Below, one piece after another: positions 26,271 to 34,509 of a stretch of 54,875 nucleotides of DNA. Location of the stretch: positions 1 through 54,875 of the forward strand of contig OMXA01000011.1 in NCBI GenBank assembly GCA_900314905.1. The letters are read 5' to 3'. Origin of the DNA: an uncultured Erysipelotrichaceae bacterium. GTDB lineage: Bacteria > Bacillota_I > Bacilli_A > Erysipelotrichales > Erysipelotrichaceae. The position numbers and the translations under genes are program-made. The notes beneath the pieces were generated by a model. The model did not search any database, was not told the DNA's origin, and saw nothing but the letters and a program-made list of their open reading frames with translations. Position 1 is the first letter of the stretch; each line of letters opens with the position of its first letter.

Positions 26271-27188
26271 ATGAAAAAACAGCAGATGACCGGCAATCTC
26301 ATGTTAATCGTGACGGCATTGATCTGGGGCTGTGCATTTGTTGCACAGTCAGTTGCGATGGATTCCGTGGGACCATGGACATTTACCTGTGTGAGAAGCT
26401 GGATCGCGGGCTTCGTCCTGCTGGCAGTCATCCGTTTTCTGGATTCAGCCGGATTGGCGGTGAAGGACTGGAAAGGGACACTGAAACCGGGAATCATCGT
26501 CGGCCTTGCATTGACTGCAGCCAGCATGCTGCAGCAGATCGGCATCCAGTATACGACCGTCGGGAAAGCAGGCTTCATCACTGCTCTGTATGTGGTGATT
26601 GTCCCGTTTTTTTCGTTTCTGCTTGGCAGGAAAGTATCCTCGCAGATCTGGATCTCGGCAGGAATTGCAGCATTCGGCCTCTATCTTCTCTGCATGCAGG
26701 GAGGCCTTTCGCTCAGTCATGGGGATTTCCTGGTTTTCCTGTGCGCGATTGCATTTGCAGTTCATATTCTTGTCATCGATTCGTTTCACGAAGCCGATGG
26801 GGCGAGAATGTCATGCATTCAGTTCTTCACAGTCGGAGTGGTCACGACCATTCCGATGCTGGTGCTGGAACATCCGGATCTTAAGGGCCTGGCTGCTGCA
26901 GCTGGCCCGATCCTCTATGCCGGCATCCTGTCAAGCGGAGCAGGCTATACGCTGCAGATTCTCGGTCAGAAACATGCGGATCCTTCGGTGGCAAGTATCC
27001 TGATGAGTCTGGAATCGGTATTCAGTGTCCTGGCAGGTTTCCTGTTCCTTCATCAGGCAATGTCTCTTCGGGAATCAGCAGGATGCGCATTGATGTTCTG
27101 TGCAATTGTGCTTGCTCAGATTCCTGAAAAGAAAACGGCTGAATCATCAGCCGTCAGATCCCGAACAGAATCAGAACACCAAGAATGA
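26271..27188 (+). CDS. EamA/DMT-superfamily transporter
   Basis: 305 aa with ten predicted helices in two EamA repeats. The first shows LIVTALIWGCAFVAQ, the second ILYAGILSSGAGYTLQ, and PSVASILMSLESVFSVLAGFLF is the conserved end of the second repeat. DMT transporters export metabolites or amino acids; the substrate is unknown. It begins 18 bases after the CDF gene, probably in the same transcript, and its 3' end overlaps the convergent CadD gene by 35 bases. Confidence 0.9.
   Translation: MKKQQMTGNLMLIVTALIWGCAFVAQSVAMDSVGPWTFTCVRSWIAGFVLLAVIRFLDSAGLAVKDWKGTLKPGIIVGLALTAASMLQQIGIQYTTVGKAGFITALYVVIVPFFSFLLGRKVSSQIWISAGIAAFGLYLLCMQGGLSLSHGDFLVFLCAIAFAVHILVIDSFHEADGARMSCIQFFTVGVVTTIPMLVLEHPDLKGLAAAAGPILYAGILSSGAGYTLQILGQKHADPSVASILMSLESVFSVLAGFLFLHQAMSLRESAGCALMFCAIVLAQIPEKKTAESSAVRSRTESEHQE
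27135..27154 (-). terminator. Terminator of the cadD-like gene, inside the end of the EamA gene
   Basis: Stem ACGGCTGA/TCAGCCGT with four-base loop; on the minus strand it is followed by TTTCTTTTC. It overlaps the cadD stop and codes for part of the EamA C-terminus on the other strand. Confidence 0.75.
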
Positions 27189-27720
27189 TCAGGATTCCCG
27201 GTACGAGATACCGGGAATATTTTCTGATCGCAGCCTGAACCGCAGGAATCTGTGAGAATTTCTCTGCGGCCGAAAGAAGGGCGAATGTGAGCAGGATGAA
27301 GATTGCTCCGCTGACCAGCAGCTCCATCGCACTCATGGTTGAGAACACCGGAACATATGCCGCAAAATTATCAGCGCTGTCTGCAAACGTCAGCATCAGC
27401 ATATGCGGAATCGTATATGCCATGAATGGCTTTCCTTCTTGTGAAGATAGTTCATTGAATGAATTGAACAGATATCGCAAGCCGAGAAGGATCGGCGCAA
27501 CTCCGAGAGCTTGCGTGAAGCGCCAGCCGGTCTGCTGAATTCCCCAGCCTCCTGCCATGCCAATGAGATAAACCAGGAAGATTCCGAGAAAGGAGCCGAT
27601 CCAGATGTTCCGGCGTTCATGCGGATCCTTGCTGGTCGAGAAACTGACTGCCAGAACGAGAAAGTCATCGATTGTGGTCGAAAGAAACAACGCAATTGCG
27701 GTGATGATTGCAGTAGTCAT
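27154..27720 (-). CDS. CadD-family cadmium-resistance/permease-like transporter
   Basis: 188 aa, five or six helices. The N-terminal motif ALFLSTTIDDFLVLAVSF and the paired FADSADNFAAYVPVF are the CadD signature (LysE superfamily), with conserved acidic residues in both. Staphylococcal CadD gives cadmium resistance; here the ion is not known. A GAGGAG site precedes the ATG. No CadC-type repressor gene lies beside it. Confidence 0.88.
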   Translation of the reverse strand: MTTAIITAIALFLSTTIDDFLVLAVSFSTSKDPHERRNIWIGSFLGIFLVYLIGMAGGWGIQQTGWRFTQALGVAPILLGLRYLFNSFNELSSQEGKPFMAYTIPHMLMLTFADSADNFAAYVPVFSTMSAMELLVSGAIFILLTFALLSAAEKFSQIPAVQAAIRKYSRYLVPGILIILGVLILFGI

Positions 27721-27771
27721 GGAAACTCCTCAGCTATGGTTCTACCTTAGCATTTTTCCGGGAAAAAGAAA

Positions 27772-27799
27772 GACCCGGGGCAGGTAATTGCCCTGGGTC
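27772..27799 (-). terminator. Rho-independent terminator of htpG
   Basis: Eleven-base stem with one mismatch (GACCC-GGGCA with TGCCC-GGGTC) and six-base loop; on the minus strand it is followed by TTTCTTTTT. Confidence 0.9.
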
Positions 27800-27809
27800 A
27801 GAGAATACA

Positions 27810-29813
27810 CTACTTCTGCTCTTTGCCTGAATCAGAGGAAGCGTCTTCTGCCGGAGTGCTTTCTGCATCAATCACTTCCGGCTGTTCTTCTGCAGTCTTG
27901 CTGGGTGCATCCGGATAGTCCTTTGCGGCTGCTACCATGAGCTCGCTGACCTTCTTTGCATAAGATACCGGATCCTCAATCTGCAGGCCTTCAATCAGGC
28001 AGGCCTGTTCAAACAGCACCCCTGCATATTCCTTCAGCTTCTCAGGATCTGCTGCATAGACATTCTGCAGCGTGCGGAAGATCGGATGATCCGGGTTGAT
28101 TTCCAGGATCTTGACTGCCTTCATGCCCTTGTTATTCGGATCCTGGGACAGAACTTTCTCCATCTCGATGGACATGCCTTCATCAGCAACCAGGCATACC
28201 GGATCGTCTTTCAGACGGGAGCTGATCCGTACCTCCTTGACCTTGCCATCCAGGGCATCCTTCATCGCTGTCAGCATATCCTTGCTGGCAGCAGTCTTCT
28301 GTTCTGCAGCCTTCTTTTCGTCTTCCGTTTCCAGATCAAGATCTGCATCCTGGATCGACTTGAACTGCTTATCGTGATAGCTCTGCATCATGCGGATCAC
28401 GAATTCATCGATCGCATCCGTGAAATAGAGAATCTCATAGCCCTTGTCGCGCACTTTCTCTAAAGCAGGAAGCTTCTCGATGTCTGCTGCAGTCTGCCCG
28501 GCAGCGTAATAGATGGCTTTCTGATCTGCCTGCATGCGGCCGGCATATTCTTCCAGCGTGACATACTTGCCTTCCTTGCTGGACTTGTACAGCAGAAGAT
28601 CCTGAAGCTTCTCTTTGTCCATGCCATAGGACTTATAGATGCTGTATTTCAGATTCAGACCGAAGTTGTCAAAGAACTTCTCATATTCTTCCCGCTCATT
28701 CTTCAGCATATCCTGAAGGAAGTTCGTGATCTTCTTGTCGATGGAAGCGGCCAGTGCCTTGACCTGGCTATCCTGCTGCAGGATCTCACGTGAGATGTTG
28801 AGGTTCAGGTCCTCGCAGTCAATCAGACCAGTCACGAATCTGTAGCAATCCGGCAGCAGATCCTTGGCCTTGTTCATGATGAACACACCCTTGGAATACA
28901 GCTGCAGGCCGGGCTCGAAGTCTGTGTTGTAGAAGTTGTAAGGAGCCTTTGCTGGAATAAACAGCAGGGCAGTATAAGAGACATTGCCTTCTACGCTGTA
29001 ATGAAGAACCTTCTGAGGATCCTCCCAGTCATTGAATTTATTCTTGTAGAACTCATTGTATTCTTCCTGCTTGATCTCGCTCTTCTTCTTTTTCCAGAGC
29101 GGAATCATCGAATTCAGAGTCTCTTCTTCCTTCGTTTCAATGGTCTTCTTGTCATCTGTAGGATCCGGGACGCTCTTCGTGACTTCCATCCTGATCGGAT
29201 AGCGTACATAATCACTGTACTTCTTCACCAGCTCGCGGATCTTGTACTCTTCCAGATAATCGGAATACTTCACCTCATCCGTATCATCCTTCAGTTCCAT
29301 GGTAATTCTGGTTCCGATCGTATCTTTAGCGGTCTCGGTAATCGTATATCCGTCTTCTCCGGAAGAAACCCAGGAATATGCCTTGTCGCTGGAGGCACTT
29401 CTGGATTCGACCGTGATCTTCTTGGCAACCATGAAGGCACTGTAGAAACCGACTCCGAACTGGCCGATGATGTCAATGTCAGAATCTTTCTTTTCCAGTG
29501 CTTCCCGGAATTCTGCGGAACCGGACTTTGCGATGGTACCAAGATTCTTCTCCAGCTCTTCGCTGGTCATGCCGATGCCGCTGTCTTCAACGACAAGGGT
29601 GCGGTTCTCGGGATGCCGCTCGATTCTGATCCAGAGATCTTTTTTATCAACATTCTTCGATGGGTCTGTCAGACCTTCGTAATACCGCTTATCCAGTGCA
29701 TCGCTTGCATTGGAAATCAGCTCCCGCAGGAAAATCTCCTTGTTCGTATAGATGGAATTGATCATCAATTCCAGAAGACGTTTTGATTCTGCTTTGAACT
29801 GTTTCTTTGCCAT
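27810..29813 (-). CDS. htpG: Molecular chaperone HtpG (bacterial Hsp90)
   Basis: 667 aa; a little longer than E. coli HtpG because of an acidic tail (PEVIDAESTPAEDASSDSG). The GHKL ATPase domain shows ELISNASDA, DSGIGMT, GQFGVGFYSAF and GTRITMEL; the middle and dimerisation domains follow in order. A strong AAGGAGG site lies before the ATG. Upstream is a CIRCE operator, so expression should be repressed by HrcA and induced by heat. This differs from B. subtilis, where htpG is outside the CIRCE regulon. Confidence 0.97.
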   Translation of the reverse strand: MAKKQFKAESKRLLELMINSIYTNKEIFLRELISNASDALDKRYYEGLTDPSKNVDKKDLWIRIERHPENRTLVVEDSGIGMTSEELEKNLGTIAKSGSAEFREALEKKDSDIDIIGQFGVGFYSAFMVAKKITVESRSASSDKAYSWVSSGEDGYTITETAKDTIGTRITMELKDDTDEVKYSDYLEEYKIRELVKKYSDYVRYPIRMEVTKSVPDPTDDKKTIETKEEETLNSMIPLWKKKKSEIKQEEYNEFYKNKFNDWEDPQKVLHYSVEGNVSYTALLFIPAKAPYNFYNTDFEPGLQLYSKGVFIMNKAKDLLPDCYRFVTGLIDCEDLNLNISREILQQDSQVKALAASIDKKITNFLQDMLKNEREEYEKFFDNFGLNLKYSIYKSYGMDKEKLQDLLLYKSSKEGKYVTLEEYAGRMQADQKAIYYAAGQTAADIEKLPALEKVRDKGYEILYFTDAIDEFVIRMMQSYHDKQFKSIQDADLDLETEDEKKAAEQKTAASKDMLTAMKDALDGKVKEVRISSRLKDDPVCLVADEGMSIEMEKVLSQDPNNKGMKAVKILEINPDHPIFRTLQNVYAADPEKLKEYAGVLFEQACLIEGLQIEDPVSYAKKVSELMVAAAKDYPDAPSKTAEEQPEVIDAESTPAEDASSDSGKEQK

Positions 29814-29858
29814 GCTTCAACCTCCTTGGCACTCGGCTTATCAGACTGCTAATGAAGT

Positions 29859-29885
29859 TTAGCACTCATCTGCATAGAGTGCAAG
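29859..29885. promoter_or_regulatory. CIRCE operator (HrcA-binding site) upstream of htpG
   Basis: TTAGCACTC-N9-GAGTGCAAG, against the consensus TTAGCACTC-N9-GAGTGCTAA: the left half is perfect, the right half has two mismatches, and spacing is exact. It lies 46 bases upstream of the htpG start. On the minus strand TTGCAC and TAAACT, 17 bases apart and inside the element, could be the htpG promoter, so HrcA binding would block it. The divergent fumA start is 56 bases away on the other side. Confidence 0.88.
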
Positions 29886-29924
29886 ACCAATTGAAGAATT
29901 GCCTGCAAAAACCTGCCCTGCAGA

Positions 29925-29933
29925 TGCTAGAAT
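29925..29933 (+). promoter_or_regulatory. Extended -10 promoter of the fumA operon
   Basis: TGCTAGAAT (TAGAAT at 29928-29933) ends seven bases before the fumA ATG. The expected start of transcription coincides with the start codon. Confidence 0.6.
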
Positions 29934-29940
29934 ACAAGCA

Positions 29941-30786
29941 ATGAGAGAACTGGATGTCGCAGAAATCCGTGCTGCGCTCAGAAATGCATGCGGAACCATT
30001 GCGGTGCATTATTCTTCGGATATTCTGAACGCCCTGAGACAGGGGGCACAGAACGAAACCGAGGAACGATCCCGGATTGCAATGGAAATGCTGATGGAGA
30101 ATGCCCGGATCGCCGAGCATGAAAACATTCCGATCTGCCAGGACACCGGCATGGCAGTTGTCTGGCTGAAGGCCGGACAGGAAGTGCACTTTGTCGGCGG
30201 GAGTCTTCAGAAAGCAGTTCAGCTGGGCGTTGCAGAGGGTTATACGGAATCCTATCTGCGTGCTTCGGTGGTCTCTGATCCGCTGTTTGACCGCAGGAAT
30301 ACCGGGAACAATACTCCGGCGATTCTCTATACTGAACTTGTCCCGGGCGACGAAGTGACGCTTCAGCTGATGGCGAAAGGATTCGGCTCTGAGAATATGA
30401 GCCGGATCAGGATGCTGAAACCATCAGAAGGCCTGGAAGGCGTGAAGCAGTTCGTGCTGGAAACGATCCGCCTGGCCGGTCCGAATGCCTGTCCGCCGAT
30501 GATCGTCGGGGTCGGGATCGGCGGCACGTTCGACTATGCAGCAGAACTTTCCAAGAAAGCATTGCTGAGACCGCTTGGTGAGTCGAACCCGGATCCTCGC
30601 TATGCAGAGCTGGAGGGAGAACTTCTCGAGGAAGCGCAGAAACTGAAAATCGGCCCGATGGGGCTGCATGGCAATACAACTGCTCTGAAGATTCAGATTC
30701 TCGAATACCCGACGCATATTGCCGGTCTGCCTTGTGCAGTGAATATCTGCTGTCATGCCTGCAGGCATCTGGAGATCCGCTTATGA
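29941..30786 (+). CDS. fumA: Class I fumarate hydratase, alpha subunit
   Basis: 281 aa. With the beta subunit it forms the oxygen-sensitive [4Fe-4S] fumarase that interconverts fumarate and malate. Cluster ligands are visible in [25 protein letters not shown] and CCHACRH. The start ATG begins MRELDV, the usual opening; there is no Shine-Dalgarno site and the -10 box is seven bases away, so the mRNA is probably leaderless. The stop overlaps the beta-subunit ATG (ATGA). First gene of a four-gene operon. A two-subunit form is typical of anaerobes and archaea. Confidence 0.95.
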   Translation: MRELDVAEIRAALRNACGTIAVHYSSDILNALRQGAQNETEERSRIAMEMLMENARIAEHENIPICQDTGMAVVWLKAGQEVHFVGGSLQKAVQLGVAEGYTESYLRASVVSDPLFDRRNTGNNTPAILYTELVPGDEVTLQLMAKGFGSENMSRIRMLKPSEGLEGVKQFVLETIRLAGPNACPPMIVGVGIGGTFDYAAELSKKALLRPLGESNPDPRYAELEGELLEEAQKLKIGPMGLHGNTTALKIQILEYPTHIAGLPCAVNICCHACRHLEIRL

Positions 30787-31310
30787 GAAAACTGACTCTG
30801 CCTTTATCTGAAGAAGAGATTTCTTCTCTGCGGGCTGGAGATGCAGCAGAGCTCAGCGGGGTGATCTATACCGCCCGCGATGCGGCTCATAAGCGTCTCC
30901 ATCAGCTGATCCAGGAGGGAAAAGAACTGCCGTTCGATCTCAATGGGGCAGCGATCTATTATGCCGGACCGACGCCTGCGAAACCAGGTCAGCCGATCGG
31001 ATCGTGCGGACCGACTACCAGCTCGCGCATGGATGCATATACTCCTGAACTGCTTGACCATGGCCTGAAGATCATGATCGGAAAAGGCAGGCGCAGCGAA
31101 GAGGTGAAGAAGGCAATCCGGGAACATCATGCAGTTTACTTCACTGCCTGCGGCGGGGCCGGCGCGCTGCTTTGCCATTCGGTGATTGCTTCCGAACCGG
31201 TGGCGTTTGCGGATCTGCTGGCCGAGGCAATTGTGAAGCTCACGGTGAAGGACTTTCCCTGCTTTGTCGGAATTGATTCGGAGGGAGAGGATATTTATGA
31301 TCTGCGTTAG
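30783..31310 (+). CDS. fumB: Class I fumarate hydratase, beta subunit
   Basis: 175 aa from the ATG that overlaps the fumA stop. Motifs: LSGVIYTARDAAHKRL, AIYYAGPTPAKPGQPIGSCGPTTSSRMD, and MIGKGRR, all parts of the C-terminal swivel domain that closes the active site of class I fumarases. It ends FVGIDSEGEDIYDLR as in the family. Coupled on its 3' side too: its last 14 bases overlap the next gene. Confidence 0.95.
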   Translation: MRKLTLPLSEEEISSLRAGDAAELSGVIYTARDAAHKRLHQLIQEGKELPFDLNGAAIYYAGPTPAKPGQPIGSCGPTTSSRMDAYTPELLDHGLKIMIGKGRRSEEVKKAIREHHAVYFTACGGAGALLCHSVIASEPVAFADLLAEAIVKLTVKDFPCFVGIDSEGEDIYDLR

Positions 31311-31737
31311 CGCTTGTCTTGCCGGAATCTGCTGCAGGTATGATGGAAAGGACAATGAAACTGAAGGGATCCGGGAGCTGGTCGGAAAAGGAGAAGCAGT
31401 TATGGTATGCCCGGAGGAACTTGGGGGACTTGCGACGCCTAGGCTTCCTTCCGAGATTCAGAAAGATGGCCATGTGCGCAATACCGCAGGTATAGATGTG
31501 ACGGAAGAATATCGGACAGGGGCAGAAAAGGCCCTTGCGATCTGTCTGAAATACGGCTGCACGAAGGCAATTCTGAAGTCCTGGAGTCCAAGCTGCGGAA
31601 TCAATGGCATCTATGACGGAACCTTCAGTCATACGAGAATTCCGGGAAATGGAGTATTTGCACAGATGCTGAAAGAACACGGCATTGCGTGCATCGATGA
31701 TACAGAATGGGAGAAGGAATACGATGAATTATTATGA
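31297..31737 (+). CDS. DUF523 protein, TudS-like (thiouracil desulfurase family)
   Basis: 146 aa from the ATG at 31297 (GAGG site). Conserved cysteines lie in VSACLAGICCRYDG, VCPEELGGL and SWSPSCG, the DUF523 pattern; characterised members (TudS) use a [4Fe-4S] cluster to remove sulfur from thiouracil. It overlaps fumB by 14 bases and the malic enzyme gene by 14 bases, so it is fully embedded in the operon. Why a desulfurase-like protein belongs with fumarase and malic enzyme is unclear; a role with their iron-sulfur chemistry is speculation. Confidence 0.85.
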   Translation: MICVSACLAGICCRYDGKDNETEGIRELVGKGEAVMVCPEELGGLATPRLPSEIQKDGHVRNTAGIDVTEEYRTGAEKALAICLKYGCTKAILKSWSPSCGINGIYDGTFSHTRIPGNGVFAQMLKEHGIACIDDTEWEKEYDELL

Positions 31738-32902
31738 AGAAGCTCTGAAACTTCACGCCGCCCATCATGGCAAGCTGTCTGTGGAACCTAAAGTTCCTTG
31801 TGAGAATGCTCAGGACCTGAGCATTGCCTACACCCCCGGGGTTGCACAGCCCTGCCTGGAAATTCAGAAAGATCCGGAAAAATCCTATCTCTATACCGAC
31901 CGCGGCAATACGGTTGCAGTGGTCACTGACGGAAGTGCAGTGCTTGGCCTCGGAGATATCGGACCTGCTGCAGGTCTTCCGGTCATGGAAGGCAAAGCAT
32001 TGCTGATGAAGCGGTTTGCCGGCATTGATGCATGGCCGATCTGTCTGGACACCAAAGATCCGGATGAAATCGTAGCCATCTGCAAGGCAATCGCGCCAGG
32101 TTTCGGAGCAATCAATCTGGAAGATATCAGTGCTCCACGCTGCGTGGAGATTGAACGGCGGCTGATTGAGGAATGCCCGATTCCGGTGTTCCATGACGAC
32201 CAGCATGGCACTGCGATTGTCGTGCTTTCTGCCTTGATCAACTGCATGCGGCTGAAGAAAGCAAAGCCGGAAGATCAGAAAGTGGTCATCAGCGGCTGCG
32301 GAGCTGCTGGTTCTTCGATCATCCGGATGCTGTATCAGTATGGATTCCATCGGATCTATGCCTTCGATGTGGAGGGCTGCGTCGATCCGGATCATTCTGA
32401 AAACTATAACAGCCTGAAGAAGGAACTGCTTCAGTATGTGAACCTCGATCATCAGCACTATTCAAGTCTGGCTGAGGCGATGAAAGGAGCTGACATCTTT
32501 GTCGGCGTCAGTGCTCCGCATCTGGTGACGCGCGAGATGGTCGCTTCCATGAATCCTATGAATATCGTATTTCCGATGGCGAATCCGGAACCGGAAATCA
32601 CCTATGAAGAAGCGAAAGCGGCTGGCGCGTGGATCATCGGAACCGGACGCTCCGACTATCCGAACCAGGTCAATAACCTGCTTGCTTTCCCGGGATTATT
32701 CCGCGGTGCTCTGGATTCCAGGGCGACCCGGATTACCGAAGGCATGAAGATCTCAGCTGCAGAAGGAATTGCTTCGCTCGTATCTGAGGAAGAGCTTTCC
32801 CGGGATCACGTAATTGTCTCGGCATTTGATGAGAGAGTCGTGCCGACGGTTGCTGATGCGGTCAAAGCAGAAGCCATCCGCTCCGGATATGTCAGAAAAT
32901 GA
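31724..32902 (+). CDS. NAD(P)-dependent malic enzyme
   Basis: 392 aa, the short bacterial form. It oxidatively decarboxylates malate to pyruvate. Motifs: LSIAYTPGVAQPC, metal-binding FHDDQHGTAIV, cofactor loop VVISGCGAAGSSI, and MANPEPEI. A GGAGAAGGAAT site lies before the ATG (MNYYEEALKLH). As the last gene after fumarase, it completes fumarate to malate to pyruvate; aspartase at 1.5-2.9 kb could feed it. Cofactor preference is not determined here. Confidence 0.93.
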   Translation: MNYYEEALKLHAAHHGKLSVEPKVPCENAQDLSIAYTPGVAQPCLEIQKDPEKSYLYTDRGNTVAVVTDGSAVLGLGDIGPAAGLPVMEGKALLMKRFAGIDAWPICLDTKDPDEIVAICKAIAPGFGAINLEDISAPRCVEIERRLIEECPIPVFHDDQHGTAIVVLSALINCMRLKKAKPEDQKVVISGCGAAGSSIIRMLYQYGFHRIYAFDVEGCVDPDHSENYNSLKKELLQYVNLDHQHYSSLAEAMKGADIFVGVSAPHLVTREMVASMNPMNIVFPMANPEPEITYEEAKAAGAWIIGTGRSDYPNQVNNLLAFPGLFRGALDSRATRITEGMKISAAEGIASLVSEEELSRDHVIVSAFDERVVPTVADAVKAEAIRSGYVRK

Positions 32903-33015
32903 TCAGTTTTCACAGAACTGACACAATTCTTGCACAAGAATCACACGATCGGAGGATATGATGTCAGTGTTAGTGATGAGCTGACAGTAAATTTCTTTCC
33001 CTCCTATTAGAAAAT

Positions 33016-33044
33016 GAACCTGTATTTGCGGCAGGTTCTTTTTC
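33016..33044. terminator. Bidirectional terminator between the malic enzyme and rlmA genes
   Basis: Stem GAACCTG/CAGGTTC with nine-base loop; followed by TTTTTCT on the plus strand and by ATTTTC on the minus strand, four bases after the end of the rlmA gene. Confidence 0.8.
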
Positions 33045-33047
33045 TGT

Positions 33048-33824
33048 TCAGATCTTTTTCCGGTAGCAGCGGATCACGAACTGAGCAGTGCAGGCTAAGG
33101 AAGAAACGGATTCCAGCTTCTTTCTGCCGGCTTCCCCTGTCCGATAAGCATATGGAGTCATCTGGAACAGATTCCTCAGCATTTCCTGATCTGCTTCAAA
33201 ACGATTGCTGAGATGCTGTTCGCGGATCAAGTCCATTCTGGTGTCCAGAGGGGATTCTTCATTCTCATAGGGATGGTCGTAGAGCACTTCTTTCAGTTCC
33301 TGAAGATGATTCTTTCCGGGAATTACAAACAGGAAATATCCGCCCGGCTTCAGAATCCTGGAGACTTCTTCTTCCGCAGCAGGCGCAAAGCAGGTCACTG
33401 CCATATCGCACGATTCATCTGCCAGCGGCAGATGAAAGATGCTGGTAATTACGTACCGGGTAGACAAATCGTGTTTTGAGGCGTGCTTCAGAGCGTCTCT
33501 GGACAGATCAAATCCATACTTCTCCCGGACTGGAAAAGAACTGGTATAGTAGCCCTCCCCGCAGCCAAGATCTGCAAGTACCTCCGGAGAAAGCTCCCTG
33601 ATCGTTTCACAGAGCGCCTCTTTCAGAAAGGAATATGCTCCGGAAGAAAGAAACGACGTTCTTGCCAGGACCATTTCCCGGTTGTCGCCTCGTTCTTTCC
33701 GGTAGGCGGGATCCAGATTGACATAGCCCTGACGGGCAATATCGAAGCAATGGCGGCGGCTGCAGCAGAGCGAGTTTCCCTCCTGGAGAAGGGGAGTTCT
33801 GCAGATCGGACAGATCAGTTTCAT
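33048..33824 (-). CDS. rlmA: RlmA-family 23S rRNA (guanine-N1)-methyltransferase
   Basis: 258 aa. An N-terminal zinc finger (CPIC...CCSRRHCFD; four Cys/His ligands) is followed by QGYVNLD and by a Rossmann methyltransferase with LADLGCGEGYY, YGFDLSRDAL and a CFAPAAEEE segment. This is the RlmA layout (m1G745 in Gram-negatives, m1G748 in the RlmA-II form that affects macrolide binding). Which site is used here is not known. No Shine-Dalgarno site is visible before the ATG at 33824. Confidence 0.85.
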   Translation of the reverse strand: MKLICPICRTPLLQEGNSLCCSRRHCFDIARQGYVNLDPAYRKERGDNREMVLARTSFLSSGAYSFLKEALCETIRELSPEVLADLGCGEGYYTSSFPVREKYGFDLSRDALKHASKHDLSTRYVITSIFHLPLADESCDMAVTCFAPAAEEEVSRILKPGGYFLFVIPGKNHLQELKEVLYDHPYENEESPLDTRMDLIREQHLSNRFEADQEMLRNLFQMTPYAYRTGEAGRKKLESVSSLACTAQFVIRCYRKKI

Positions 33825-33848
33825 CGCTTACAAGGTTAACACAGAATC

Positions 33849-33864
33849 ATGTGAAGTATCACAT
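33849..33864. promoter_or_regulatory. Inverted repeat between rlmA and the TetR gene
   Basis: ATGTGA-AGTA-TCACAT, a perfect six-base inverted repeat with a four-base spacer, 25 bases upstream of the rlmA start. The half-sites resemble CRP/FNR-type sites, but the spacer is two bases shorter than usual. Confidence 0.4.
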
Positions 33865-33879
33865 AGTTCTTTATTTCTG

Positions 33880-33908
33880 TTGACTGTCGGTCAGTCAGGA
33901 AATATAGT
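33880..33908 (+). promoter_or_regulatory. Promoter and likely operator of the TetR gene
   Basis: -35 TTGACT (33880-33885), 17-base spacer, -10 TATAGT (33903-33908). TGACTG (33881-33886) and CAGTCA (33892-33897) form an inverted repeat with a five-base spacer that overlaps the -35, the usual form of a TetR-family operator. This indicates negative autoregulation. Confidence 0.8.
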
Positions 33909-33929
33909 AACGATGCGGGAGGGATCCGG

Positions 33930-34505
33930 ATGGAAGAAAAAGAAAGCCATGAGAATGAAGAGCGCAGGGAAGAATTCATTGATGCCGCAGAGCGTCTCTT
34001 CAAGAAGAACGGGGTGATGGGAACTACCATCAACGCCATCGTCGATGAGATGAATGTCGCCAAAGGGCTGTTCTATTATTACTTCAAGTCCAAAGATGAT
34101 GTGATTGATGCGATCAGCGAGAAGTATAACGAAAGCTTCAGACAGTCCATCAGGAAGAATCTATCCAGGAATGACAGTTTCGAAGAGCGGCTGGATCAGT
34201 TTCTGGATAATACGATTGCTTCTTTCCGGCAGATGTGCGAGAACCTTCAGGGAGCCAGCAAGGATATCGATCTTTCGATTCTGAGCTCCAGAAGTCTTGA
34301 TGAAGCCAAGGAAACAGCTTCCGAAGCATTGAAGGATCTTCTGGAAGAGGGCAACCGTCTTCACAAGCTTCACGTGGACAATGCTGAGTATTTCTCCAAA
34401 GTCATGATCAGCGGAATCGCCGATCTCTGCAGTCAGGCAGAAGCAGATGGCAAGGAAATCAGAAGAGTGATTGAGGATCTGATCAGAAGATCCGGAAAGG
34501 AATAA
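33930..34505 (+). CDS. TetR/AcrR-family transcriptional regulator
   Basis: 191 aa. The N-terminal helix-turn-helix reads FIDAAERLFKKNGVMGTTINAIVDEM and VAKGLFYYYFKSKDDVIDAI, a standard TetR DNA-binding domain; the C-terminal ligand domain is variable. A GGGAGGG site precedes the ATG. It is followed four bases later by a small coiled-coil gene, which is its only operon partner. The ligand is unknown. Confidence 0.95.
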   Translation: MEEKESHENEERREEFIDAAERLFKKNGVMGTTINAIVDEMNVAKGLFYYYFKSKDDVIDAISEKYNESFRQSIRKNLSRNDSFEERLDQFLDNTIASFRQMCENLQGASKDIDLSILSSRSLDEAKETASEALKDLLEEGNRLHKLHVDNAEYFSKVMISGIADLCSQAEADGKEIRRVIEDLIRRSGKE

Positions 34506-34509
34506 ATCT

